NCBI GenBank assembly: GCA_963700395.1
Contig: CAVOXI010000003.1
Location: 62,001 to 126,000 of the forward strand
Length of the DNA stretch: 64,000 bases
Direction: 5' to 3'
Source of the DNA: Prado023 sp963700395
GTDB taxonomy: Bacteria > Actinomycetota > Actinomycetes > S36-B12 > CAIYMF01
The notes beneath the pieces are model-generated. The model saw nothing but the letters and a program-made list of their open reading frames with translations. It was not told the DNA's origin and ran no database searches. Position numbers and translations under genes: made by a program. The number at the start of each line of letters is the position of its first letter. Position 1 is the stretch's first letter. Below are positions 1 to 8,285 of this stretch, piece after piece.

Positions 1-459
1 CGCATACAGGACGCCCACCGAGGCCACGCCGAGCAGCGCCTGGGGGGCGAGCACGGACCAGGGGCTCAGCCCGAACAGCCGGACGCCGACACCCATCAGC
101 CACAGGGACGCGGGCGGCTTGTCGACGGTGATCGCGTTCGCGGCGTCGAAGCTGCCGAAGAACCACGCCTTCCAGCTCTCCCCCGCCGCCTGCGCCGCAG
201 CGGAGTAGTACGCGTTCGCCCACCCGTTGCGGCTCAGCCCCCACAGGTAGAGCGCCGCCGTGCCCGCGAGCAGGGCAGCGAGAGCCCACCGCGCCCAGGC
301 GGGCGTGGGGCGCGGGTCCGGGACCACACGGCAGGTGTCCGGCGAGGTGGTGCGCACACCCGAGCCGTCCGGGGCGGTATGCGTCGACCCCTCCCGGGCC
401 GGCGGTCCCTGCTCGGGGTTCCACCATGCGTCGGCGAGGCTCTGCGTGGACATGGTCAT
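1..459 (-). CDS. GT39/ArnT-like membrane glycosyltransferase, amino-terminal part
   Basis: First 153 codons of an integral-membrane glycosyltransferase that runs off the left edge. After a proline-rich cytoplasmic tail (about 1-50) there is a first membrane segment (about 55-74), followed by the family's conserved outer-face block: GLSRNGWAN, YYSAA, SWKAWFFGSFD and ITVDKPPASLW. These are hallmarks of the bacterial YkcA/B-like branch of PMT/ArnT proteins, which transfer sugars from polyprenyl-phosphate donors outside the membrane. The ATG at 459 has GGAGGT six bases upstream and shares ATGA with the stop of the preceding GT2-GtrA gene, so the two are translationally coupled and probably supply donor and transferase for one glycosylation step. 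The acceptor is unknown. Confidence 0.85.
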   Translation of the reverse strand, partial: MTMSTQSLADAWWNPEQGPPAREGSTHTAPDGSGVRTTSPDTCRVVPDPRPTPAWARWALAALLAGTAALYLWGLSRNGWANAYYSAAAQAAGESWKAWFFGSFDAANAITVDKPPASLWLMGVGVRLFGLSPWSVLAPQALLGVASVGVLYA

Positions 460-1766
460 CGGGGGACCTCCGTGGATTGGGCGGCATCGGCCGCGTGGGG
501 AGACGGGGCGGAGCTGTTGGCGACGCGGCCACCGAAGACCCACGCCCGGTAGAGCAGGAATCGGATGAGGGTGGCCAGGACGTTGGCGGCGGTCAGGAGC
601 ACGAGCTCAGCAGCGTGGCTGGCGTCGGGCGCGAAGGCGGTCAGGAGTGCAAGGGCGCCTGCCGTCACCGCCAGCCCGATGCCGAAGACGACCAGTCCCT
701 GCGCCTGATGACGCAGCCTGTCGGCTCGGCCGCGGACCCCGAACGTGAACGCCCGGTTGGCCGCCGTGTTCCCGAGGGCGGTGAGCATGAGCGCAACGGC
801 GTTGGCCCATTGGGCGGACACCGCCGAGCGCAGGACCCAGAACAGGACCGCATAGGCAAGCGTGCTGGCAACGCCGATCAGCGCGAACCCGGCGAGCTGC
901 CCGACGATGCCGCGCGGGGCCCCGCTGACGCTCTCCGCCCGATCGGCCGTGCGCAGCGTGCTCAACGGGATCCTGCCGCTGCTCAGACCCCTGCCGAGTC
1001 GCCAGATCCCGGCGAGGTCCTTGCGTGCCGTGTCGAGGATGTCCACCGTCGAGGTCGGGTCGTCGACCCAGTCGACGGGGACCTCGTGGATGCGCATCCG
1101 CGAACGCTCGGCCAGGACCAAGAGCTCCGTGTCGAAGAACCACTCCGGGTCCTCGACCAACGGCAGCAGCTCGGCCGCGGCGTCGGCACGGATCGCCTTG
1201 AACCCGCACTGGGCATCGGTGAACCCCGCGCCCAGGCTGGCGCGCACGATCAGGTTGTAGCCCCGGGAGATGAACTCCCGCTTCGGCCCCCGCACGACCC
1301 GCGAGCCCCGGCCCAGGCGGGTGCCGATGGCAAGGTCAGAATGCCCCGACAGGAGCGGGGCGAGCAGCGGCAGGAGTGCGGCGAGGTCCGTGGACAGGTC
1401 AGCGTCCATGTAGGCCAGGACCGCGGCGTCGCTTGTGGACCACACCTGGCTCAATGCCCGCCCGCGGCCCTTGGCCGACAGGTGGACGGCCCGCACCTCA
1501 GGGACGTCGCGAGCCAGCCGGCAGGCGATCTCCCAGGTGAGGTCGGTGCTGGCGTTGTCGGCGATCGTGATCCGGACGCTGTAGGGCAGGACGGAGCGCA
1601 CGTGGGCATGGAGGCGAAGGACGCTCCGCTCGAGGCCCAGCTGCTCGTTGTGCACGGGGATCACGATCTCGACGGCCGGAGCGTCCGGGAGCGCCGGCCG
1701 CTCGACCTGCACCCCCTCGGGGGCCACGGTCAGGTGGGTCCGGGTCAACGGGATCGAAGCGGTCAT
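456..1766 (-). CDS. Polyprenyl-phosphate glycosyltransferase (GT2) fused to GtrA-like membrane domain
   Basis: 436 aa. Residues about 30-260 form a GT2 fold of the dolichyl-phosphate glucose/mannose synthase type: IVIPVHNEQ, then DNASTD, MDADLSTD (the DxD-like metal and nucleotide site), and GFKAIRAD further on. Residues about 300-420 carry four hydrophobic segments matching GtrA, with GNTAANRAFTFG and FLLYRAWVFG. The protein should charge polyprenyl phosphate with a hexose and help flip it. The ATG at 1766 was chosen because everything upstream in this frame is low-complexity and no family member extends there. Its stop overlaps the start of the GT39 gene by ATGA. It is divergent from phoP; the shared upstream gap carries the repeat array at 1906-1997. 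Confidence 0.88.
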   Translation of the reverse strand: MTASIPLTRTHLTVAPEGVQVERPALPDAPAVEIVIPVHNEQLGLERSVLRLHAHVRSVLPYSVRITIADNASTDLTWEIACRLARDVPEVRAVHLSAKGRGRALSQVWSTSDAAVLAYMDADLSTDLAALLPLLAPLLSGHSDLAIGTRLGRGSRVVRGPKREFISRGYNLIVRASLGAGFTDAQCGFKAIRADAAAELLPLVEDPEWFFDTELLVLAERSRMRIHEVPVDWVDDPTSTVDILDTARKDLAGIWRLGRGLSSGRIPLSTLRTADRAESVSGAPRGIVGQLAGFALIGVASTLAYAVLFWVLRSAVSAQWANAVALMLTALGNTAANRAFTFGVRGRADRLRHQAQGLVVFGIGLAVTAGALALLTAFAPDASHAAELVLLTAANVLATLIRFLLYRAWVFGGRVANSSAPSPHAADAAQSTEVPR

Positions 1767-1905
1767 GGCTGCAGGTAACCCGACGAACCTGAGGGCACCC
1801 TGTGAGCGACCTGTGCCGCACCCGTGGGCATCGACGTGCCGCCAACCTCGGCAAGACCACCCACGCGCCTCCGCGCGGGGCTGCCAATGCCCCGCCCCTT
1901 TTCGG

Positions 1906-1997
1906 GCGTTCCCCGCCACCACGACCGGCAGCTGCGCGTTCCCCGCCACCTGTGGCCGGGAATGCGCACGGACCGCTGGGCGTGGCGGGGAACGCGC
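1906..1997. repeat. Symmetric four-copy repeat array, 30-bp spacing
   Basis: Four copies of a 14-16 bp motif in a palindromic layout. Copy A (1906-1920) and copy B (1936-1950) read GCGTTCCCCGCCACC on the plus strand and start exactly 30 bp apart. Copies C (1952-1967, GTGGCCGGGAATGCGC, degenerate) and D (1982-1997, GTGGCGGGGAACGCGC) are the reverse complement and also start 30 bp apart. The whole unit is therefore symmetric about position 1951. It lies in the 346-bp gap between the divergent GT2-GtrA and phoP genes. It could be an operator array spaced by about three helical turns, or a cruciform or mobile intergenic repeat; the sequence does not decide this. Confidence 0.7.
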
Positions 1998-2048
1998 GGA
2001 GAGGGCCGGTTCGGCGGGGCCGGGGGCGGCGCCGCGGGGTGTCGCGGG

Positions 2049-2112
2049 ACTCACAGGGTTCTCCCAGGCTTCTGCCAGACTCCTGACACCGGGGCCGGCG
2101 CACAATGAGGCC
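2049..2112 (+). promoter_or_regulatory. phoP promoter with tandem 11-bp PhoP-type direct repeats
   Basis: Three contiguous 11-bp units (2049-2059, 2060-2070, 2071-2081) contain TCACAGG, TCCCAGG and TGCCAGA at identical phase. This resembles the 7-bp direct repeat separated by 4 bp (TCACAGC type) recognised by mycobacterial PhoP. A weak -10, CACAAT (2101-2106), ends six bases before the phoP ATG at 2113, so the mRNA may be leaderless and the last repeat would overlap the -35 region. This suggests autoregulation. The repeats are seen directly; the binding is inferred. Confidence 0.5.
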
Positions 2113-2850
2113 ATGAGTCCGACCGAGCTCGCGGCGAACGCCTCCTCGATCCCCGTGCCGGAGGCTCGACTGCTCGTCGTCGACGACGAACCCAACATCG
2201 TCGAGCTGCTGTCGGCCAGCCTCCGGTTCTCCGGGTTCGAGGTGCACACCGCCGCCAACGGGACCCAGGCCCTGCACCAGGTCGCTGCCCTCGAGCCGGA
2301 CCTCGTGGTGCTCGACGTCATGATGCCCGGGCTCGACGGGTTCGAGGTCGTGCGCCGGATGCGTCAGGAGGGCCACCGCTGCCCGGTGCTCCTCCTCACC
2401 GCGCGCGACGCGGTCGAGGACCGCGTGACCGGCCTGACCCTCGGAGCAGACGACTACGTCACCAAGCCCTTCAGCCTCGGCGAGGTCCTGGCACGCATCC
2501 GGGCGATCCTGCGACGCGCCGGCCTCGCGCAGCAGCCCGGGTCCGAGCGGATGGTCTTCGCCGACATCGAGCTCGACGAGGACGCCCACGAGGTGTTCAA
2601 GGCCGGTAGGTCCGTGGACCTCTCCCCCACCGAGTTCAAGCTCCTGCGCTTCCTCATGGCCAACCAGGGCCGTGTGATGTCCAAGGCGCAGATCCTCGAC
2701 CACGTCTGGCACTACGACTTCGGCGGAGAGGCCACCGTCGTGGAGTCCTATGTCTCCTACCTCCGGCGCAAGGTGGACACGACCGAGCCTCGGCTCCTGC
2801 ACACGGTCCGCGGGGTGGGCTACGTCCTGCGCGTGCCGCGGGGGGCCTGA
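2113..2850 (+). CDS. phoP: Response regulator PhoP-like (OmpR family)
   Basis: 245 aa. Receiver domain (about 19-135): acidic pair D24/D25, phospho-acceptor D68 in VVLDVMMPG, T96, and K118 in DDYVTKPF. Winged-helix OmpR/PhoB effector domain (about 148-243) with LSPTEFKLL and LDHVWHYDFGGE, then VVESYVSYLRRK and HTVRGVGYVLR. These blocks match Mycobacterium tuberculosis PhoP closely, so the symbol is used for the family; the signal sensed here is unknown. The ATG at 2113 is preferred because the nearer upstream ATG (2105) hits a stop after three codons. The stop overlaps the phoR start (TGATG). Tandem 11-bp repeats upstream suggest autoregulation. Confidence 0.9.
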   Translation: MSPTELAANASSIPVPEARLLVVDDEPNIVELLSASLRFSGFEVHTAANGTQALHQVAALEPDLVVLDVMMPGLDGFEVVRRMRQEGHRCPVLLLTARDAVEDRVTGLTLGADDYVTKPFSLGEVLARIRAILRRAGLAQQPGSERMVFADIELDEDAHEVFKAGRSVDLSPTEFKLLRFLMANQGRVMSKAQILDHVWHYDFGGEATVVESYVSYLRRKVDTTEPRLLHTVRGVGYVLRVPRGA

Positions 2851-4409
2851 TGCCGCGCCGCCTGGCGGCCCGACTGCAGGCCACGCCCCTGCGCTCCCGC
2901 CTCGTCGCGCTGCTCCTCCTGCTCGTGACCGCCGCCCTGCTCCTGGCCGGTGCGGCGACTGTGGCCGCCTTGCGCGGCTACCTGTACAGCCAGGTCGACC
3001 GCAACCTCACCGACCTGGCCCAGGCGCGCGCCAACACGCCCCCCCTGCCCGACGACGGATTCGGCCCACCCCGTCCCGGACCCGTCGGCCGAGATGTGCT
3101 GTACGTGCGCGTCTCCGACCCAGCCGGCGCGACGCATCAGGTGTCCGCGCAGTCCGACACGGTGACCGACCCACCAGCCCTTCCCGACCTGACCGTCGCC
3201 GAGGCGGCTGCGCTGGCCGGCCGCGGCTACGTCGTCGACTCCGAGTCCGGGGCCACCCGGTGGCGCGTGGTCAGCGCACCCCTGGCCGACGGCTCCGGCT
3301 CGGTGTCGGTCGCCCTGGACATCAGCGGCATCGACGCAACGGTCAACCGGCTGGTCCTCATCGAGCTGGCGATCGGGGTCCTCGTGCTGCTGGTGCTGGG
3401 CGTCACCGGCCGTGTCCTCGTGCGTCGCAGCCTGCATCCGCTGGGCGTGGTGGAGGAGACGGCTGCGGCCATCGCGGCCGGGGACCTGGCCAGGCGGGCC
3501 CCGGCGTCCGACCCGCGCACGGAGGTCGGCAGCCTCGCCCGGTCCTTCAACACGATGGTCGATGACCTCGCAGGTGCCCTTGCCGCGCAGCGGGCCTCCG
3601 AGCAGGCCGCGCGGGACGCTGCCGGGCGGGCGCGGGCGTCGGAGGCACGGATGCGCCAGTTCGTGGCGGATGCCGGCCATGAGCTGCGCACTCCCCTCAC
3701 CTCCGTGCGCGGCTTCGCCGAGCTCTACCGCATCGGCGCGGTCGAGCAGGGCCCGGCCCTCGACGACGCGATGGCGCGGATCGAGGCCGAGGCAGCGCGC
3801 ATGGGCGTCCTGGTCGACGACCTGCTCCTGCTGGCCCGCCTGGACCAGCAGCGTCCCCTGGACATCACCGAGGTGGACGTGGTCGACCTCGTGACCGATG
3901 CCGTGGCAGCAGCGCGCGCCGCGGCCCCCGAGCGGGAGCTGGCGGTCCACGTCAGCGAGGTCGCTGTCGGGCTGTGGGCGCCCGGAGACCGGTTGCGCCT
4001 GCGCCAGGTCGTGGACAACCTGCTGTCGAACGCCCTGCGCTACTCACCCGCCGACGAGCCCGTGGAGATCCGGATCGATCGTGTCCACGCCGGTGACCTC
4101 ACCCCGGGATGGGCCACCATCTCGGTCGTCGACCACGGTGCGGGGATGGCCCCCGATGTGGCCGCCCGGGTATTCGAGCGGTTCTACCGCGCCGACGCCG
4201 CACGCTCCCGCCAGGAGGGCGGATCCGGGTTGGGCCTGGCGATCGTCTCAGCGATCGTCGCCGCCCACGGCGGCCGGGTCGACCTCGCCACGGGGATCGA
4301 CCAGGGCTGCCAGTTCACGGTCTGGCTGCCCCTGGAGGCTGCGGGCGCCGGGCGCACGGGGCCCGATGACGCCACGTCCGACTCCACGATCGCACCCGTG
4401 ACGGCCTGA
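2850..4409 (+). CDS. phoR: Sensor histidine kinase PhoR-like
   Basis: 519 aa membrane sensor kinase, partner of the preceding regulator with a one-base overlap. Transmembrane segment about 17-43, an extracytoplasmic sensor of about 120 residues, a second transmembrane segment about 168-190, HAMP domain (about 192-245), then HisKA with the phospho-acceptor His near residue 277 in DAGHELRTPL. The HATPase has its N box NLLSNALRYS (about 388), DHGAGM and the GSGLGLAIV G2 box. The blocks RGFAELYRIG and LLLLARLDQQRPL are typical of mycobacterial PhoR. No catalytic residue appears to be missing. It should autophosphorylate and phosphorylate D68 of the PhoP-like regulator. Confidence 0.9.
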   Translation: MPRRLAARLQATPLRSRLVALLLLLVTAALLLAGAATVAALRGYLYSQVDRNLTDLAQARANTPPLPDDGFGPPRPGPVGRDVLYVRVSDPAGATHQVSAQSDTVTDPPALPDLTVAEAAALAGRGYVVDSESGATRWRVVSAPLADGSGSVSVALDISGIDATVNRLVLIELAIGVLVLLVLGVTGRVLVRRSLHPLGVVEETAAAIAAGDLARRAPASDPRTEVGSLARSFNTMVDDLAGALAAQRASEQAARDAAGRARASEARMRQFVADAGHELRTPLTSVRGFAELYRIGAVEQGPALDDAMARIEAEAARMGVLVDDLLLLARLDQQRPLDITEVDVVDLVTDAVAAARAAAPERELAVHVSEVAVGLWAPGDRLRLRQVVDNLLSNALRYSPADEPVEIRIDRVHAGDLTPGWATISVVDHGAGMAPDVAARVFERFYRADAARSRQEGGSGLGLAIVSAIVAAHGGRVDLATGIDQGCQFTVWLPLEAAGAGRTGPDDATSDSTIAPVTA

Positions 4410-4426
4410 CCCGCCCGAGGGTGCCG

Positions 4427-5185
4427 CTACAGCCGGCCGGCCTCGTGCACCCGGCGCAGGAAGTCGCGGGTCCGTTGGTCCTGGGGATCGCGCAGCAGGG
4501 CCTGCGGAGAGCCGCGTTCGACGATGGTCCCCGAGGACAGGAAGCACACCTCATCGGCCACCTGCTCGGCGAAACCCATCTCGTGGGTGGCGATGACCAT
4601 CGTCATCCCCTCGGCCTTGAGCTCCCGGACCGTGGACAGCACCTCGTTGACCAGCACCGGGTCCAGGGCCGAGGTCACCTCGTCCATGAGCATCAGGCGG
4701 GGAGCGACGGCCAGCGACCGGACGATCGCCACGCGCTGCTGCTGGCCGCCGGAGAGCCGGTCGGGGTACTGCTGGGCCTTGTCCGCGAGGCCGAAGCGCT
4801 CGAGGAGCGACAGGCCCTCGGCCTCGGCGACGTCCCTGGACACCTTGTGCACCTTGCGCGGGGAGAGCGTGATGTTGTCCAGGACCGTGAGGTGCGGGAA
4901 GAGGTTGAAGGACTGGAAGACCATGCCGACCTTGCGGCGGACGTCATCGGGGTCCACCTCGGGATCGGTGATGTCCCAGCCGTCGAGGCGGATCACGCCA
5001 TCATCGACCGACGTGAGCAGGTTGATGCAGCGCAGCAACGTGGACTTGCCCGAGCCCGAGGCCCCGATCAGCACGGTGACCGTGTGCTCGGGGACTTCGA
5101 GCGAGACCCCCGTGAGGACCTGCTCGGCACCGAAGGACTTGCGGACGTCCTCGACGCTGAGCACCGGGTGGCGCAGGACGGTCAC
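4427..5185 (-). CDS. Polar amino-acid ABC transporter ATP-binding protein
   Basis: 252 aa ATPase of the GlnQ/HisP class. Walker A GASGSGKST (41-49), Q-loop region VGMVFQSFNLFPHL, signature LSGGQQQRVAI, Walker B LMLMDEVTSALDP and switch histidine in IATHEMGFA. The GTG start at 5185 overlaps the permease stop as GTGA, which fixes the start and implies translational coupling. It is last in the binding protein-permease-ATPase operon transcribed leftwards. The FNLFPHL and EMGFA motifs separate it from sugar or peptide importers. Which amino acid is carried cannot be told. It converges with phoR, leaving a 17-bp gap with no clear terminator. Confidence 0.9.
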   Translation of the reverse strand: MTVLRHPVLSVEDVRKSFGAEQVLTGVSLEVPEHTVTVLIGASGSGKSTLLRCINLLTSVDDGVIRLDGWDITDPEVDPDDVRRKVGMVFQSFNLFPHLTVLDNITLSPRKVHKVSRDVAEAEGLSLLERFGLADKAQQYPDRLSGGQQQRVAIVRSLAVAPRLMLMDEVTSALDPVLVNEVLSTVRELKAEGMTMVIATHEMGFAEQVADEVCFLSSGTIVERGSPQALLRDPQDQRTRDFLRRVHEAGRL

Positions 5186-6048
5186 GCGCCCACCTGCGCG
5201 TTCTGGCGCTGGATGGAGCGATGCATGAAACGGTCGGTGATCCGCGTCAGCGGGATCGTGAGGATGAGGAACAGGACCGCCGCCACCACGTACGGGGTGT
5301 AGTTGAAGGTCCTCGAGGACTCGATCTGGGCCGCACGGATGGCATCGACCACGCCGAGGACCGAGATCAGGCCGGTGTCCTTGAGCAGGGATACGAAGTC
5401 GTTCATCAGCGGCGGGATGACCCGACGCACGCCCTGCGGGAGGACCACGTAGCGCAGGGCCTGCCCCGAGGTGAGGCCCAGCGAGCGAGCCGCGGAGGTC
5501 TGGCTCGGGTGCACGGACAGGATCCCGCTGCGCAGGACCTCTGCCACGTACGCCGAGTAGGTCAGCACGATCGCCACCGTGCCCAGGACGATCACCGAGG
5601 TCGTCACACCCGGGAGCCCGAGGGCCGGCACGCCGAACCCGATGAGCAGGATCACCAGGAGGGTCGGCACTCCGCGGAACAGGTCGACGTAGCCCGTCGC
5701 CAGGATCCGGAACGGCGCCAGGGCAGGGGCCCTCGAGGTGCGCGCGAGGGCCAGCGCGAGCCCGAGGACCGCGATGAGGACCGACGAGACGAGGGTCAGC
5801 TTGATGTTGAGCAGCAGTCCCGCGAAGACTGCGGGCAGCACCTCGAGGGCGTAGCGCAGGTCGAAGAACGTGCTGCGGACGACGTCCCAGCCCGGGGAGC
5901 TGACCACGACGGCAACCAGCGCGCCGATCACCAGGACGCTGGACACCGCCGCGACGGCCGTCCTGCGACGCGCCTGCTTGGCGCGCACGGCACGCCGGCG
6001 AAGCTCCTCGTCGCTCGGGCTGTGCGGGCGGCCCTCCGGTTGGCTCAC
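5182..6048 (-). CDS. Polar amino-acid ABC transporter permease
   Basis: 288 aa inner-membrane permease of the HisM/GlnP family. A charged cytoplasmic tail (1-28) leads into one extra transmembrane helix (about 29-50), then the core with GYVDLFRGVPTLL (first EAA-side motif) and the coupling-loop motif SAARSLGLTSGQALRYVVLPQ, followed by NDFVSLLKDTGLISVLG. It should homodimerise and pair with the ATPase encoded next (GTGA overlap). The ATG lies six bases downstream of the corrected end of the binding-protein gene, consistent with one operon. Confidence 0.9.
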   Translation of the reverse strand: MSQPEGRPHSPSDEELRRRAVRAKQARRRTAVAAVSSVLVIGALVAVVVSSPGWDVVRSTFFDLRYALEVLPAVFAGLLLNIKLTLVSSVLIAVLGLALALARTSRAPALAPFRILATGYVDLFRGVPTLLVILLIGFGVPALGLPGVTTSVIVLGTVAIVLTYSAYVAEVLRSGILSVHPSQTSAARSLGLTSGQALRYVVLPQGVRRVIPPLMNDFVSLLKDTGLISVLGVVDAIRAAQIESSRTFNYTPYVVAAVLFLILTIPLTRITDRFMHRSIQRQNAQVGA

Positions 6049-6054
6049 CCAGTG

Positions 6055-6908
6055 CTACTGGAGGGTGGGGGTGCCTGCGAATGTGTCCGGCAGCCACTTC
6101 GTGGCCAGCGAGTCGAGAGTGCCGTCGGCCGTCGAGCTGGTCGATCACCTGCGTCGTGCACGCCGTCAGCGGGCTGTTGTTGGCCAGCAGGATCCCGTAG
6201 GGATCGGCGGCCGCCAGCGCACCCGACGATCACGCCGCCCTTGACCTCCTGGCTGACCAGGTAGTCCGCGGTCGGCAGGTCGACGACGATCCCGTCGATC
6301 TGCTTGTTCTTCAGCGCACTGACGGCCGCTGCGTTGTCGTTGAAGACCTGGACCTCCTTGCCGGTGGCCAGCTGCTGCGCGGCGTCCAGCGAGGTCGAGC
6401 CGATGGCCGCGCCGAGCGTGGCCGACTGCAGGTCGGCCAGTGTCTTCGCCTCGGCGATGGGCGAGCCCGCGTAGGAGATGATCGACTGGGGAGCCGAGAA
6501 GTACGGCGACGAGAAGTCGACTGCCTTCTCCCGGTCCGGCGTGATCGTGAACTGCTGCAGGTTCCAGTCGAAGTTCTTGGCCCCCGGGGCGATCGCGGAG
6601 TCGAAGGTGCTGCGGACCCACTGGACGTCCGCGGCGTCGTAGCCCAGCGCCTTGGCCGCGGCGTAGGCCACGGCGGCCTCGAAGCCGTCGCCGGTCTCCG
6701 GGGCGTCGTCCATGACCCACGGCTCGTAGGAGGGCTGGCCGGTGGCGACCACGAGCTTCCCGGGCTGGACCGTCTGCAGCGTGGCCTTCTCGCACGAGGC
6801 GGCCGACCCGGACGCCGAGGCCTCGGAGGCGCTGTCGGTGCCCGAGGAGCAGGCAGTCAGCGCCAGGCCGGCGGCAGCGATCACGGCGAGGGTGCGGGTG
6901 CGGTTCAT
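6055..6908 (-). CDS. Amino-acid ABC transporter substrate-binding lipoprotein (two frameshifts)
   Basis: 283 aa after correction. Lipoprotein signal peptide with lipobox LTAC, Cys20. The body is SBP_bac_3: GKLVVATGQPSYEPWVM, GDGFEAAVAYAAAKALG, FDWNLQQFTITPDR, VDFSSPYF and KNKQIDGIVVDLPTADYL. The reading frame breaks near 6221 and again near 6130, each by one extra base. Read across both, the end becomes ADPYGILLANNSPLT, then VIDQLD and ADGTLDSLATKWLPD, stopping at TAG 6055, which is the expected family carboxy terminus. The ATG at 6908 has GGAGG four bases upstream; an in-frame ATG at 6929 lacks a site. Most likely a functional gene with sequence errors. Confidence 0.85.
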
Positions 6909-6947
6909 GGGTCCTCCAAGGATGGGCACTGGCAGGAGGATACGTGC

Positions 6948-8204
6948 TCAGGCCCCGGGGCTCCGAATCCCCGTCCACGAGCCGGTCAGGTCGACGACGG
7001 CGGGCCCCGATCCTCCGACCGGCCCGGGTTTCTGCGGCAGGAGCGCGCGCACCGCAAGCCCCAACGACGCGAGCAGGGCAACGATCCGCACGGTCTGGAT
7101 GGCGACCCCGATGAACCCGCCGTCGATGATGTCGATGTACGAGAACGGGTAGAGCGCCTGGGCCGCGACAGCCGTGATCGCGACGGGGATCGTGGCAGTG
7201 CGCATCCGCGGGGATCCGGCGGCCCAGACCAGTGCTGCCATCCCGACGAGCCACACGTTGTACTGGGGGCTGAGGACGCGGGAGGTGACCGTGAGCCACA
7301 GGATCGCGACGAACGCGATGTCGGCGACCGGGGCATGGTCCAACCTGCCCAGTGCCCGGGCCAGGATCAGCAGCAGGAGCCCGACGCCGGTGAGGGGGAT
7401 GAGCCACGGCGCGATCGCATCGGCCAGGGGCACGCCCACCTCGGAGGACCCGTAGCGGAAGGCCTCCGGCACCCCCTGCCTGCCGAGGAAGATCCGCGCC
7501 CAGACGAACGGCAGTGCCGCCACGGACTCCGTCTGCAGCCCGCGGGCCTCACCGTTGCCCAGGAAGCTGCTGATGACGTTGGGGAAGGCCCAGGCCGCCG
7601 TGACCACGATGGCCGCAGCGGCCAGCCCCGCGCCCAGCGCACCGCGCAGCCAGTCGCGCCGGCTCAGCGCCAGGGCCATCACTGCCGGCCAGACCTTGAG
7701 TCCGCCCCCGACGGCGAGGATCGCGCCCGCAGCCAACGGCGCGGCGAGCGCCAGCAGGCCGGCCATCGCGGCCAGCGTCGGGATGGAGTCGTAGCGCCCG
7801 TACAGGATCGGTCCGAGGAGGAGGGGAGCCGCCAACCACACCGCGAAGCCGTCCCAACGATCACGACGACGGGCGTCCCTGGCCAGCAGCACGCTGATGG
7901 CGACGTCCACCGCGACGAGGAGCAGGAGGAACAACCAGGGCTGTGAGCCCAGCAGGCCGATCCCCCCGAACACGAAGGCGGCCAGGGGCGGGTACTGCCA
8001 CATGGGGTCGGCCGAGGGCACCCGGCCGTGCGCCAACCCCTCGCCCCAGCGCGAGTAGACGTTCAGGTCATCGAAGAGGTGCTTCCAGTCGTGGTGCAGC
8101 ATCATGCCGGCGGCCATCAGCAGCACGAGGCCCCGGGTGACGAGCCACCAGGTCACGCGGTAACGGCGCTGCGCCAACTTCGGCACTCGCGTCTGCAGGA
8201 ACAC
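6948..8204 (-). CDS. GT87/DUF2029-type polyprenyl-phosphate mannosyltransferase
   Basis: 418 aa with about ten hydrophobic helices. Early outer-face motif HDWKHLFDDLNVYSRWGEGL, with the acidic pair typical of GT-C enzymes, then ADPMWQYPPLAAF and, towards the end, the DUF2029 signature SRVLSPQYNVWLVGMAAL. Actinobacterial relatives transfer mannose from polyprenyl-phosphate-mannose in phosphatidylinositol mannoside or lipomannan assembly; the specific acceptor here is an inference. The gene is 81 bp from the NagZ-like gene and 39 bp from the amino-acid transporter, and is probably monocistronic. Confidence 0.75.
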   Translation of the reverse strand: MFLQTRVPKLAQRRYRVTWWLVTRGLVLLMAAGMMLHHDWKHLFDDLNVYSRWGEGLAHGRVPSADPMWQYPPLAAFVFGGIGLLGSQPWLFLLLLVAVDVAISVLLARDARRRDRWDGFAVWLAAPLLLGPILYGRYDSIPTLAAMAGLLALAAPLAAGAILAVGGGLKVWPAVMALALSRRDWLRGALGAGLAAAAIVVTAAWAFPNVISSFLGNGEARGLQTESVAALPFVWARIFLGRQGVPEAFRYGSSEVGVPLADAIAPWLIPLTGVGLLLLILARALGRLDHAPVADIAFVAILWLTVTSRVLSPQYNVWLVGMAALVWAAGSPRMRTATIPVAITAVAAQALYPFSYIDIIDGGFIGVAIQTVRIVALLASLGLAVRALLPQKPGPVGGSGPAVVDLTGSWTGIRSPGA

Positions 8205-8285
8205 CCCGCCATTGTGCCCGAGGAGGCCCCGGCCGAAACACCCCCAGCGCGACCGGATGCGTGGACCGAGGAGGATCCGGGCGCG

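Noticed and set aside
1906..1997. CRISPR array
   Set aside because: Four copies in both orientations with short, related spacers; no cas genes. No other array-like repeat was seen in the window.
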